This document shows, in pieces, positions 1-7,672 of a stretch of DNA of 56,974 nt. The stretch spans positions 1-56,974 of the forward strand of contig JAOIOC010000006.1 of assembly GCA_028140145.1 (NCBI GenBank), read 5' to 3'. This DNA comes from SAR86 cluster bacterium. GTDB lineage: Bacteria; Pseudomonadota; Gammaproteobacteria; Magnimaribacterales; AG-339-G14. The position numbers were made by a program, and so were the translations under genes. Every line of letters begins with the position of its first letter. Position 1 is the first letter of the stretch. Below the pieces are notes generated by a model. That model did no database searches. It had not been told where the DNA came from and saw only the letters and a list, made by a program, of their open reading frames with translations.

Positions 1-1615
1 CAATCTCTTTATTTTTCATTTCATTTTCTTTCAGAATTTCTTTTTCCTTGCTTTTTTCAAGCGCTTTCATAGAACCCCAGATTTTTCTTTCTTTTCTGTC
101 TATATTTGAAATCAAAAAGCTTATTTCATTCCCTTCTTCAATTGTAGAGCTTTCATCTTCTATAAAGTCTCTTTTTCTCATAAAAACAGATATGCTTTCA
201 TTTACAGTTAATTTCAAAATCTCCTCCTCAATATTTGAGATTATTCCCGTAACAGAAGTTCCTTTTGGGTGATCTTTGATGAAGTTTTCAACTGGGTCAT
301 CTTCTAGTTGTTTAATGCCTAAAGATATCCTTTCTTTTAGTGGATCCATGGCCAAAATAAGGGCTTGAACATCTTGGCCTTTTTGAAATTTTTGCACCGC
401 ATTTTCTTCTGCTTCTGTCCAAGATAAATCTGAAAGATGAACTAATCCATCAATATCACCGTCAAGACCAACGAACATACCGAAATCAGTTATAGATTTA
501 ACAGAACCATTGACAGTATCTCCTACAGAATTATTTTCAGAGAAGATCAGCCAAGGATTTTCCTGACATTGCTTCATTCCTAGTGAAATTCTTCTTTTTT
601 CTAAGTCAAGCTCTAAGACCATAACATCTATCTCATCTCCCGGAGATACAACCTTAGATGGGTGAATGTTTTTATTGGTCCAATCGATTTCAGAAACATG
701 TACTAAACCTTCAGTATCCTTATCAAGCTCAGCAAAGAAACCATAATCTGTAAGAGTTGAAACTTTAGCTTTATGCACTGAGTTTACTGGATAAAGAGTT
801 TCTATTGTCTCCCAAGGATCTGAAGACATTTGCTTCAATCCTAAAGAAATTCTTGATTTCTCCTTATCAAAATTTGTGACCTTTAAATTAAGTTGATCTC
901 CAATATTAAGAACCTCAGATGGATGATTAATTCTTTTCCAAGTAATATCTGTGATGTGAAGAAGACCATCAATGCCTCCTAAATCAATAAAGGCTCCATA
1001 ATCTGTTAGATTTTTAACAGCACCTTCTATAGTTGAACCTTCTTCAATAGTTGCAAATAGCTTCTCTCTTTCCTCAGAATTAATATCTTCCTGAACAGCT
1101 TTTCTGGATAGAACTACATTAGACTTATCTTTGTCTAATTTGATGACTTTAAAGTCTTGAAAAGTTTTTTCTAAATGATCAAAACTTTCAAGTTGTTTTG
1201 AATCGACAAGAGAACCGGGCAGAAAAGCTCTTACTCCTGCTACGTCTACGGTCATTCCACCTCTAACTTTGCCAGTTATGTATCCTTTGACTATTGAGCC
1301 TGTTTTGAGTGATTCCTCTAAATTAAGCCAACTTTCATCGTGCATTGCACGTAATCTTGAAACCCTAGTCTCACCATAGCCATCTTCAACAGCCTCTAAA
1401 GTAACTTTTACTTCATCACCTACCTCAAGTTCCTTATCAGATTCGTCTGCTAAAAATTCACTTCGAGCCAAAACCGGTTCTGATTTTAAACCTACATGAA
1501 CAGTGACCCAGTCAGGTTTCAGATCTACTATGACTCCGGTAATGATAGTTCCTATCTGAAAATCTAATGTCGATAGACTCTCGTCTAGAAGTTTTCCGAA
1601 GTTTGCTTGTTCCAT
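1..1615 (-). CDS. rpsA: 30S ribosomal protein S1 (partial, 3' end off the left edge)
   Basis: RpsA binds mRNA on the 30S subunit and helps recruit structured or leaderless-poor messages. Translation from the ATG at 1615 begins MEQANFGKLLDESLS and runs open to the window edge, giving 538 codons with no stop. E. coli S1 has 557 residues, so only about 20 are missing. Successive S1 (OB-fold) repeats of about 70-85 residues are visible, with the recurring pattern of a G..V.G.V segment, a G..G.V....SE stretch and a closing LK..D. It lies 3 bases downstream of the cmk stop in the operon running from gyrA, as in Pseudomonas. It is the only confident gene here that has no stop codon inside the window on this side. 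Identification is secure. Confidence 0.96.
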   Translation of the reverse strand, partial: MEQANFGKLLDESLSTLDFQIGTIITGVIVDLKPDWVTVHVGLKSEPVLARSEFLADESDKELEVGDEVKVTLEAVEDGYGETRVSRLRAMHDESWLNLEESLKTGSIVKGYITGKVRGGMTVDVAGVRAFLPGSLVDSKQLESFDHLEKTFQDFKVIKLDKDKSNVVLSRKAVQEDINSEEREKLFATIEEGSTIEGAVKNLTDYGAFIDLGGIDGLLHITDITWKRINHPSEVLNIGDQLNLKVTNFDKEKSRISLGLKQMSSDPWETIETLYPVNSVHKAKVSTLTDYGFFAELDKDTEGLVHVSEIDWTNKNIHPSKVVSPGDEIDVMVLELDLEKRRISLGMKQCQENPWLIFSENNSVGDTVNGSVKSITDFGMFVGLDGDIDGLVHLSDLSWTEAEENAVQKFQKGQDVQALILAMDPLKERISLGIKQLEDDPVENFIKDHPKGTSVTGIISNIEEEILKLTVNESISVFMRKRDFIEDESSTIEEGNEISFLISNIDRKERKIWGSMKALEKSKEKEILKENEMKNKEI

Positions 1616-1618
1616 AAT

Positions 1619-2269
1619 TTAAATTAAATCCATTATTTTATTTACTACCTCAACTATTGATAGATTTGTGGAATCAATCACTTTTGCTCCTTCCGGAATC
1701 AAAAGAGGAGATACATCTCTATTTTTATCCTTTAAGTCTCTATCTTCTAAGCTTGAGATAAGGTTGCGCATGTTAACCTCCATACCCTTTTCTTTCAACT
1801 GAATTTGACGTCTTTTTGCTCTCTCTTCGATTGATGCATCTAAATAAATTTTTATCTCAGCTTCAGGAAAAACTACCGATCCCATATCTCTTCCATCAGC
1901 AATTAAACCTGTATTTGGATCATAAAAGGACCTTTGGGTATCTTTAATAAGGTCTCGAATATGTTGGTTATGTGCCAGGTCTGAAGCTTTTGTCCCTATC
2001 TCTTCTCTTCTAATGGAATCTGTTACATCCTTACCATCAAAAAAAAGATGGTATTGGTCTCCTTTAAGCTTAAAAAAGATGTTCTTATCTTTGAGTTCTA
2101 TTCCAATTGAATCGGGATCAGTTTCTTTAATATTCTCAGAAATCAAGGCTATTAGCCTGTATAGAGCTCCGCTATCTAGAATATTCCATCCTAGTTTCGC
2201 AGCTAACAATTTAGCTACTGTTCCCTTGCCAGAACCACCTGGGCCATCAATGGTTATTAAATTATCCAT
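1619..2269 (-). CDS. cmk: Cytidylate kinase
   Basis: Cmk phosphorylates CMP and dCMP using ATP in pyrimidine salvage and dNTP supply. I chose the ATG at 2269, which gives 216 residues starting MDNLITIDGPGGSGKGT. The P-loop GPGGSGKGT then lies at residues 8-16, as in the family. A longer open frame begins at 2341, but its extra 24 residues are antisense-like and would bury the P-loop. The NMP-binding DGRDMGSVVFP segment is present. Its start overlaps the end of aroA by 8 bases (ATGGATAA), and rpsA follows 3 bases after its stop, so it is probably translated by coupling within the aromatic operon. Confidence 0.95.
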   Translation of the reverse strand: MDNLITIDGPGGSGKGTVAKLLAAKLGWNILDSGALYRLIALISENIKETDPDSIGIELKDKNIFFKLKGDQYHLFFDGKDVTDSIRREEIGTKASDLAHNQHIRDLIKDTQRSFYDPNTGLIADGRDMGSVVFPEAEIKIYLDASIEERAKRRQIQLKEKGMEVNMRNLISSLEDRDLKDKNRDVSPLLIPEGAKVIDSTNLSIVEVVNKIMDLI

Positions 2270-3572
2270 TTTTAAAACTGAATCCCAACAATTTTGCTTG
2301 ATCGATGAATTCTGGAAAAGAAGTATTGATACACTCGACATTGGTAATTGTTAAACCTTCAGAAGATCTCAGCCCTGCTACTAACATTGTCATCGCAATT
2401 CTATGATCCCCATGCGAGTCAAATACTTCATCAGAAAAAATTCTATCCTTTTTGCCAATTATTTTTAGACTATCCTCATTTAATTGAACTTCAACATCTA
2501 GTTTTTGAAGGTTATTGATCATGATTGAAAGTCTATCGCTCTCTTTGTGCTTCAATTCTGATAAACCATTAAATTCTGATTCTCCTTCAATCAAGCTTGC
2601 AATCAAGAAAAATAATGGGAGCTCATCAATTAAATTAGGAACGATATCTTCCATTATTTTTGCTGGCAATAAGTCCGATGACTTTATGACTAAATCAGCC
2701 ACTTCTTCGTTTCCTAATTGTCTAATATTTGTAAGATCAATACTTGCATTCATATCTAAAAGACAGTCAAGAAAAGCTTTTCTAGTCTTATTTATTCCAA
2801 CATTTTTAATTTTTATTTCAGAATTTTCTGAAATTAAGCATGCACCTATGAAAAAGGCTGCTGATGAGAAATCCCCAGGAACTTCAATCTGCCCTGGAGT
2901 TTTTAAATCACTTCTCTCAATTTCAATAATCCCTTTCGAAGATGAAATATTAGCTTCAAAAGTTTTCATCATCCTTTCTGTATGGTCTCTAGTTGTATAT
3001 TTTTCTTGTACCTGAGTTTTACCTTCCGCATTTAATCCTGCCAATAAAATTGCAGATTTTACTTGCGCGCTTGCAATTGGCATTTTGAAAGTGATACCTT
3101 TTAAACCAGTTGAGGGACTAATTTTAAGAGGTGGATTTTCATCATTGGTCGCAGAAATTTTTGCTCCCATTTTTTGCAATGGGTCAATAATTCTCATCAT
3201 TGGCCGATTTGAAAGAGAGGCATCTCCGGTCAATGTGGATGAAAAGCTTAACGAGCTTAAAAATCCTGCAAAAAGTCTCATGCCTGTTCCAGAGTTACCA
3301 AAATAGAGATCTTTTTTTGGAGCAGACAATCCTTCTATGCCAGGAGAATCAAGAAAAATAGTAGAGCTTTTAACTTTGGATTCGATTCCAAGAAATCTAG
3401 CTACATTGAGCGAATTAAGAACATCTTCGCTATTTTGTGAGCCATGAATTTCCGTTTTTCCTTTGCTTAAAAGTCCAAATAAGATTGCTCTGTGCGAGAT
3501 AGATTTATCACCTGGAATGACAATCTCTCCCGAAAGGTTATTTTTCTTTGACGACTTTAAAGATGCAGTCAT
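2262..3572 (-). CDS. aroA: 3-phosphoshikimate 1-carboxyvinyltransferase (EPSP synthase)
   Basis: AroA joins PEP to shikimate 3-phosphate, the sixth step of the shikimate pathway. The protein has 436 residues. The N-terminal substrate motif PGDKSISHRA is at about residues 20-29, GNSGTGMR near residue 92, and KHKESDRL in the C-terminal half. The PEP-site stretch reads GTGMRLF, where E. coli has GTAMRPL. This resembles class II enzymes, which as a class are less sensitive to glyphosate, but that cannot be decided from the motif alone. The ATG directly follows the tyrA stop with no gap. In Pseudomonas tyrA and aroA are fused; here they are separate adjacent genes. Confidence 0.96.
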   Translation of the reverse strand: MTASLKSSKKNNLSGEIVIPGDKSISHRAILFGLLSKGKTEIHGSQNSEDVLNSLNVARFLGIESKVKSSTIFLDSPGIEGLSAPKKDLYFGNSGTGMRLFAGFLSSLSFSSTLTGDASLSNRPMMRIIDPLQKMGAKISATNDENPPLKISPSTGLKGITFKMPIASAQVKSAILLAGLNAEGKTQVQEKYTTRDHTERMMKTFEANISSSKGIIEIERSDLKTPGQIEVPGDFSSAAFFIGACLISENSEIKIKNVGINKTRKAFLDCLLDMNASIDLTNIRQLGNEEVADLVIKSSDLLPAKIMEDIVPNLIDELPLFFLIASLIEGESEFNGLSELKHKESDRLSIMINNLQKLDVEVQLNEDSLKIIGKKDRIFSDEVFDSHGDHRIAMTMLVAGLRSSEGLTITNVECINTSFPEFIDQAKLLGFSFKNG

Positions 3573-4403
3573 TCAATCAATTATTTTTTTTCTTGCCTTG
3601 TTAGATTCAGCAATTAAGTTTTTAGTTTTAGATCTACTTCTTAAAATATTTTTTTCCATTACCTCTAATTCTTTCTTGAAACCTTTTATTGAATTTAAAA
3701 TTTCCTTTTTATTTAGATCAAAAATATCACTCCACATTTCTGGATCACTTGAAGAAATTCTAGTGAAGTCTTTAAGTCCACCTCCCATAAGAATTTTATT
3801 CTTTATATTTGAGGATTTTTCGATATATCTCATTAAGCTAAAACTAATTACATGAGGTAAGTGACTGGTAGCCGCTAATATTTTATCGTGGGAATTTAAA
3901 TCCATTTTTATGCAATTAGAGCCTAAAGATTTCCATAATTTTTGGGCCTTTGTAATTGAATTTTTTGACGTCTTTTTCAATGGAGAAAGAATACAAATTT
4001 TGTTTTCGAAAAGATTTATGTCAGATGCATCTATCCCGCTTCCTTCGTTCCCTGCAATTGGATGCGAAAGAATAGCATTTTCAATTTTATTGATAAAAGC
4101 ATTCTTTTTTATTTTATTTTTAGAGCTGGATGTCTCAGTAAATAGAACAGCATTTTTAATGAGATCTTTATTTTCGTTAACTAATTTATTGGTAACAATT
4201 GGAGGAGTTGAGAAAATAACTGAATAGGGTTTTGAAAGGTCTAAATCTGAGAATGTTCCTTTAATAATTTTATTTTTTATTGCATATGAGATTGTTTTTT
4301 TACTCAAATCCTCTGCATAAACTCTAATTGCCTGTTTGCAAAGAGATTTGGCTATAGATCCTCCAATATGACCTAAGCCGAATATTAGTATTTGTTCTTT
4401 CAA
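3573..4403 (-). CDS. tyrA: Prephenate dehydrogenase
   Basis: TyrA oxidises and decarboxylates prephenate to 4-hydroxyphenylpyruvate for tyrosine synthesis. The 276-residue protein opens with the dinucleotide-binding motif GLGHIGGSIA at residues 9-18, and carries the SHPIAGNE segment that holds the conserved histidine. There is no chorismate mutase domain and no ACT domain, so this is a monofunctional short form. Feedback control by tyrosine is probably minimal or mediated elsewhere. The start overlaps the hisC stop by 4 bases (ATGA). It stands where Pseudomonas has the TyrA part of a TyrA-AroA fusion. Confidence 0.93.
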   Translation of the reverse strand: MKEQILIFGLGHIGGSIAKSLCKQAIRVYAEDLSKKTISYAIKNKIIKGTFSDLDLSKPYSVIFSTPPIVTNKLVNENKDLIKNAVLFTETSSSKNKIKKNAFINKIENAILSHPIAGNEGSGIDASDINLFENKICILSPLKKTSKNSITKAQKLWKSLGSNCIKMDLNSHDKILAATSHLPHVISFSLMRYIEKSSNIKNKILMGGGLKDFTRISSSDPEMWSDIFDLNKKEILNSIKGFKKELEVMEKNILRSRSKTKNLIAESNKARKKIID

Positions 4404-5509
4404 TTCCTTGAACCTTTAATCTTTTTTGTAGCTTCAATAAAAGCATCGTTTTCATATTCCTGACCAATGCTTACTCTTACAAATCTATCCATATTGTATG
4501 ATTTGAGAGATCTCAATATGATTCCTTCATTTAAAAAGGCTTCAAAGGTTTCATCAGAATCTGTATCCAAACTAAAAGAAAAGAAATTGCCCTGAGTGGG
4601 CAAATATTCAATATTTTCTTTTTTAAAGAATTGCATTAATTTATTTTTTTCTCTTTGGTTTAAATCGATAGATTTTCTTAAATGCTCCTTATCATTTAAA
4701 GATGCAATACCCGCCTCAAGGGCAAAAGAACTCACATTGAATGGCTGTCTAACACGATTTAAATAATCTGCGATTTTTTGAGATGAGATGCTGTAACCAA
4801 GTCTATAAGCTGCAAGGCCGTGCGCCTTTGAAAAACTCCTAGAAATTACTAAATTTTGATACTTATCGATCAAATCAAAAGGTAGTTTGTAATGTTCATC
4901 TTCTATATATTCAAAGTAAGCCTGATCAAGAAAGACGATTAAATCATTTGGTAAATCATTCAGCATTGCTTCAATTTCAGATAATGTATTTGCTGATCCT
5001 GTAGGATTATTTGGCGATGCGATAAAAATTACTTTAGATTTTTCATCAATGAAATTAATGACTGAAGTTAAGTCTTGATTATAATTTTTAGTCACAGGCA
5101 ATTCTCTTAAATCTGCTCCTGTTGCTAGGATGGCAAGGGGATATATTGCAAATCCATGTTTGAAAAAAAGTGCATTATCTCCATTAGTTAAAAAAGCCCT
5201 AGCTGAAAACTCAATCAAATCATTGGATCCGTTTCCTAACGTGATGCAATCAAGTGGAACTTTTTCCAACTTTGAAATTTCTTGTTTTAGTTTTGTTCCA
5301 TTTCCATCAGGATATCTATGCGCTTCTTCAACAATATGACTAATTGCTTTGGTAGCTAACTTGCTAGGACCTATAGGATTCTCATTGCTGGCAAGCTTTA
5401 TCAGCTTTTCTTTGCTCATGTTAAGGCTATCGGATGATTTCCCAGGTTTATAAGGAGTTATCTTATTTACACCAATATTTACACTATCTTCTGGAAAAGT
5501 CTTTTTCAT
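4400..5509 (-). CDS. hisC: Histidinol-phosphate / aromatic aminotransferase
   Basis: This is a class I/II PLP aminotransferase of 369 residues with the HisC pattern: KLASNENPIGPS near residue 40, SPNNPTG near residue 165, and the PLP-lysine segment SRSFSKAHGLAAYRLGY near residue 223. HisC converts imidazole-acetol phosphate to histidinol phosphate. Copies in this aromatic operon, called HisC2 in Pseudomonas, are thought to also transaminate aromatic keto acids, which fits its place between pheA and tyrA. The pheA stop and this start overlap by one base (TAATG). No other his gene apart from hisZ lies in the window, so which role dominates cannot be told here. Confidence 0.92.
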   Translation of the reverse strand: MKKTFPEDSVNIGVNKITPYKPGKSSDSLNMSKEKLIKLASNENPIGPSKLATKAISHIVEEAHRYPDGNGTKLKQEISKLEKVPLDCITLGNGSNDLIEFSARAFLTNGDNALFFKHGFAIYPLAILATGADLRELPVTKNYNQDLTSVINFIDEKSKVIFIASPNNPTGSANTLSEIEAMLNDLPNDLIVFLDQAYFEYIEDEHYKLPFDLIDKYQNLVISRSFSKAHGLAAYRLGYSISSQKIADYLNRVRQPFNVSSFALEAGIASLNDKEHLRKSIDLNQREKNKLMQFFKKENIEYLPTQGNFFSFSLDTDSDETFEAFLNEGIILRSLKSYNMDRFVRVSIGQEYENDAFIEATKKIKGSRN

Positions 5510-6600
5510 TAAATTCCTTTGGGATAGGATCCCAAAACTTTTAAATTTAGTGAGAGCCGTGATATTTTTTTTAGCGCAATGTCCACATTCTTATCAGTCG
5601 TGTGCCCATCTAATTCTATAAAAAACATATATTCCCAGTTGTTCTTTTTAGTTGGCCTCGATTGAATATTTGTAAGATTGATTTTTTGATCTTTGAACTT
5701 TTCTAAAATATCTGAAAGTGCCCCAGACTTATTTTTTGTTATTATGCTTATGCTGGTTTTATCCTCTTGGGTAGCTGAAACATCATGATTTCCAACAATA
5801 ATAAATCTTGTTTTATTATTTTTGTAATCTTGAATATTTCGCTTCAAAACTTTCATGTCGTACTTTTTTGCAGCCTCGGTAGAAGCTATGGCAGCGGAAT
5901 AATTTGTTCTTTTTGACTGCAATACACCTTGAGAATTGCTTGTTACATCTTTTTTTGTAGCTTTAGGTATGTTTTTACTAATCCAAGACTGGGACTGTGC
6001 AAAAGCCTGACTGTGCGCGTAGATAGTTTTAATGCTCGAAAGAGCAATGTTTTTCTTTGATATAAGGCTTAAATTAATTGGAATGCTTATCTCACTGCAA
6101 ATCTTTAGATTACTTTCAATGATTTCATCTAAAGTAGAATTAACAAGGCCCTCAGTTGAATTTTCAATTGGCAAAACTCCATAGTATTCAGAATTTTCTT
6201 CAACTGAATCTATAATTTCTCTGATAGATCCGCAGGGAACAAAGTTTGTAGAGGACCCGAAGTGTTTTTTTGCTGCTTTTTCTGAAAATGAACCTTCAGG
6301 CCCCAAATATGCGACCTTAATTTCAAATGCTGTTGAAAAACAAGCAGATATAATATCCTGAAAAATTGTTCGAATTTTATTATCCTCTAGCGGCGAGTTA
6401 TTCAAAGATTGTAAACGCCTAATAATTTCTTTTTCTCTATCTGGACGATAAAAAGGGCCTTTCGATGTATTTTTTTTTAAGTTCTCAGCATCAATAACCA
6501 AGGAGACCCTTTCTTCAAGCAGAGAGAGCATCTGGTCATCAATTAAATCAATTTTCTTACGAATTAAACCTAATGATTTTTCTAATTTTGAGTTAGCCAT
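5509..6600 (-). CDS. pheA: Bifunctional chorismate mutase / prephenate dehydratase (P-protein)
   Basis: PheA converts chorismate to prephenate and then to phenylpyruvate for phenylalanine synthesis. With the ATG at 6600 it has 363 residues starting [21 protein letters not shown]. An AroQ-type helical mutase domain occupies about residues 1-90, the dehydratase domain about 95-270 (YLGPEGSFSEKAA near its start, TRFIIVG near its end), and an ACT domain about 280-360. In the ACT domain the phenylalanine-binding motifs read SGALSDIL and NIQSRPTK; the usual ESRP has become QSRP. The start overlaps the serC end by 8 bases (ATGGCTAA). A start at 6618 is possible but less likely. Confidence 0.95.
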   Translation of the reverse strand: MANSKLEKSLGLIRKKIDLIDDQMLSLLEERVSLVIDAENLKKNTSKGPFYRPDREKEIIRRLQSLNNSPLEDNKIRTIFQDIISACFSTAFEIKVAYLGPEGSFSEKAAKKHFGSSTNFVPCGSIREIIDSVEENSEYYGVLPIENSTEGLVNSTLDEIIESNLKICSEISIPINLSLISKKNIALSSIKTIYAHSQAFAQSQSWISKNIPKATKKDVTSNSQGVLQSKRTNYSAAIASTEAAKKYDMKVLKRNIQDYKNNKTRFIIVGNHDVSATQEDKTSISIITKNKSGALSDILEKFKDQKINLTNIQSRPTKKNNWEYMFFIELDGHTTDKNVDIALKKISRLSLNLKVLGSYPKGI

Positions 6601-7672
6601 ACTTACTTGCAAATACATCCATAAAAGAAACTAAAGCATCTATAGCTTCTTCTGGCACAGCATTGTATATGCTAGCTCTCATCCCTCCAACTGATCTATG
6701 ACCAGCAAGATTCAGTAAACCTTCTTTTTCGCTTTCTTTAAGAAATGAATCATTTAAGGAATCATCGTTCAACAAGAATGGAACGTTCATGATAGACCTG
6801 CTCTCGATAGATACATCGTTGTAATAAAAATCACTTTTGTCTATGTAATCGTATAGTTTTTTTGCTTTTCTCAGATTAATTTCTTCAATTGATTTAAGAC
6901 CACCGTTTCTTTTAAGCCAAGAAAAAACTTTTCCTGAAAGATACCAAGCAAATGTAGGAGGCGTGTTGTACATTGATTCTGAATCTGCATATGTCTGATA
7001 ACTCATTAAAGCAGGGAGATCATCTCTTTTCTGAATTAAGTCTTTTCGAATAATTACAATTGCTAGCCCAGCTGGACCAATATTTTTTTGAGCGCCTGCA
7101 TAAATGAGTCCAAACTTTTTTACATCTAGAGGCTCAGAGAGTATGTTGGAAGAACAGTCAGAAACTATTACTTTTTCTGGTAAATCATTTAATGACCTGC
7201 ATGCGACTCCTTCAATTGTCTCATTCATTACCATATGTATGTATGAGGAATCTTCTGTAATATTCCAGTCATTTATTGAAGGATATTTTTTGAAAGAAAT
7301 ATCTTTTGAAGATGCAGTTATGTTAACGTCATGAAATTTTTTAGCTTCAGCTATAGCTTTTTTAGACCACGATCCGACTTCTAAGTAATCTAGTTTTTGG
7401 TTCTTATTTCCGAGATTCATTGGAATCATTGAAAATTGAAGACTGGCGCCTCCTTGAATGAATAAAACATCGTACTCATTAGGTATAGATAATAAATCAA
7501 TGAAGTCCTGCTTTGCTTGCTCCGCTATGGATACAAACTCTTTGCTTCTATGGCTCATTTCCATAACCGCTAAACCATGATTTTTATAATCTAAAGTTTC
7601 TTCTTGTAACTCCTTCAAGACTTCTTCAGGAAGCGCAGCTGGACCTGCACAAAAATTAAATGCCCTAGTCAT
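6593..7672 (-). CDS. serC: Phosphoserine aminotransferase
   Basis: SerC transaminates 3-phosphohydroxypyruvate to phosphoserine, and also acts in pyridoxal phosphate synthesis. The chosen start at 7672 gives 359 residues beginning [15 protein letters not shown], the canonical opening of the family; the upstream in-frame start at 7684 adds only four residues. The PLP-lysine region reads [12 protein letters not shown], and the C-terminal [14 protein letters not shown] segment is intact. Its start overlaps the gyrA stop by 8 bases (ATGACTAG), and pheA overlaps its own end in the same way, so gyrA, serC and pheA look translationally coupled. The order matches Pseudomonas. Confidence 0.96.
   Translation of the reverse strand: MTRAFNFCAGPAALPEEVLKELQEETLDYKNHGLAVMEMSHRSKEFVSIAEQAKQDFIDLLSIPNEYDVLFIQGGASLQFSMIPMNLGNKNQKLDYLEVGSWSKKAIAEAKKFHDVNITASSKDISFKKYPSINDWNITEDSSYIHMVMNETIEGVACRSLNDLPEKVIVSDCSSNILSEPLDVKKFGLIYAGAQKNIGPAGLAIVIIRKDLIQKRDDLPALMSYQTYADSESMYNTPPTFAWYLSGKVFSWLKRNGGLKSIEEINLRKAKKLYDYIDKSDFYYNDVSIESRSIMNVPFLLNDDSLNDSFLKESEKEGLLNLAGHRSVGGMRASIYNAVPEEAIDALVSFMDVFASKYG

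Noticed and set aside
2270-2341. N-terminal extension of Cmk (24 residues)
   Set aside because: The extension overlaps aroA for its whole length and precedes a canonical MDNLITIDGPGGSGKGT start.
2013-3306. Long plus-strand open frames opposite cmk and aroA (and many similar ones across the window)
   Set aside because: They mirror well-conserved genes on the other strand and encode no recognisable family; they are by-products of A+T-rich codon use.
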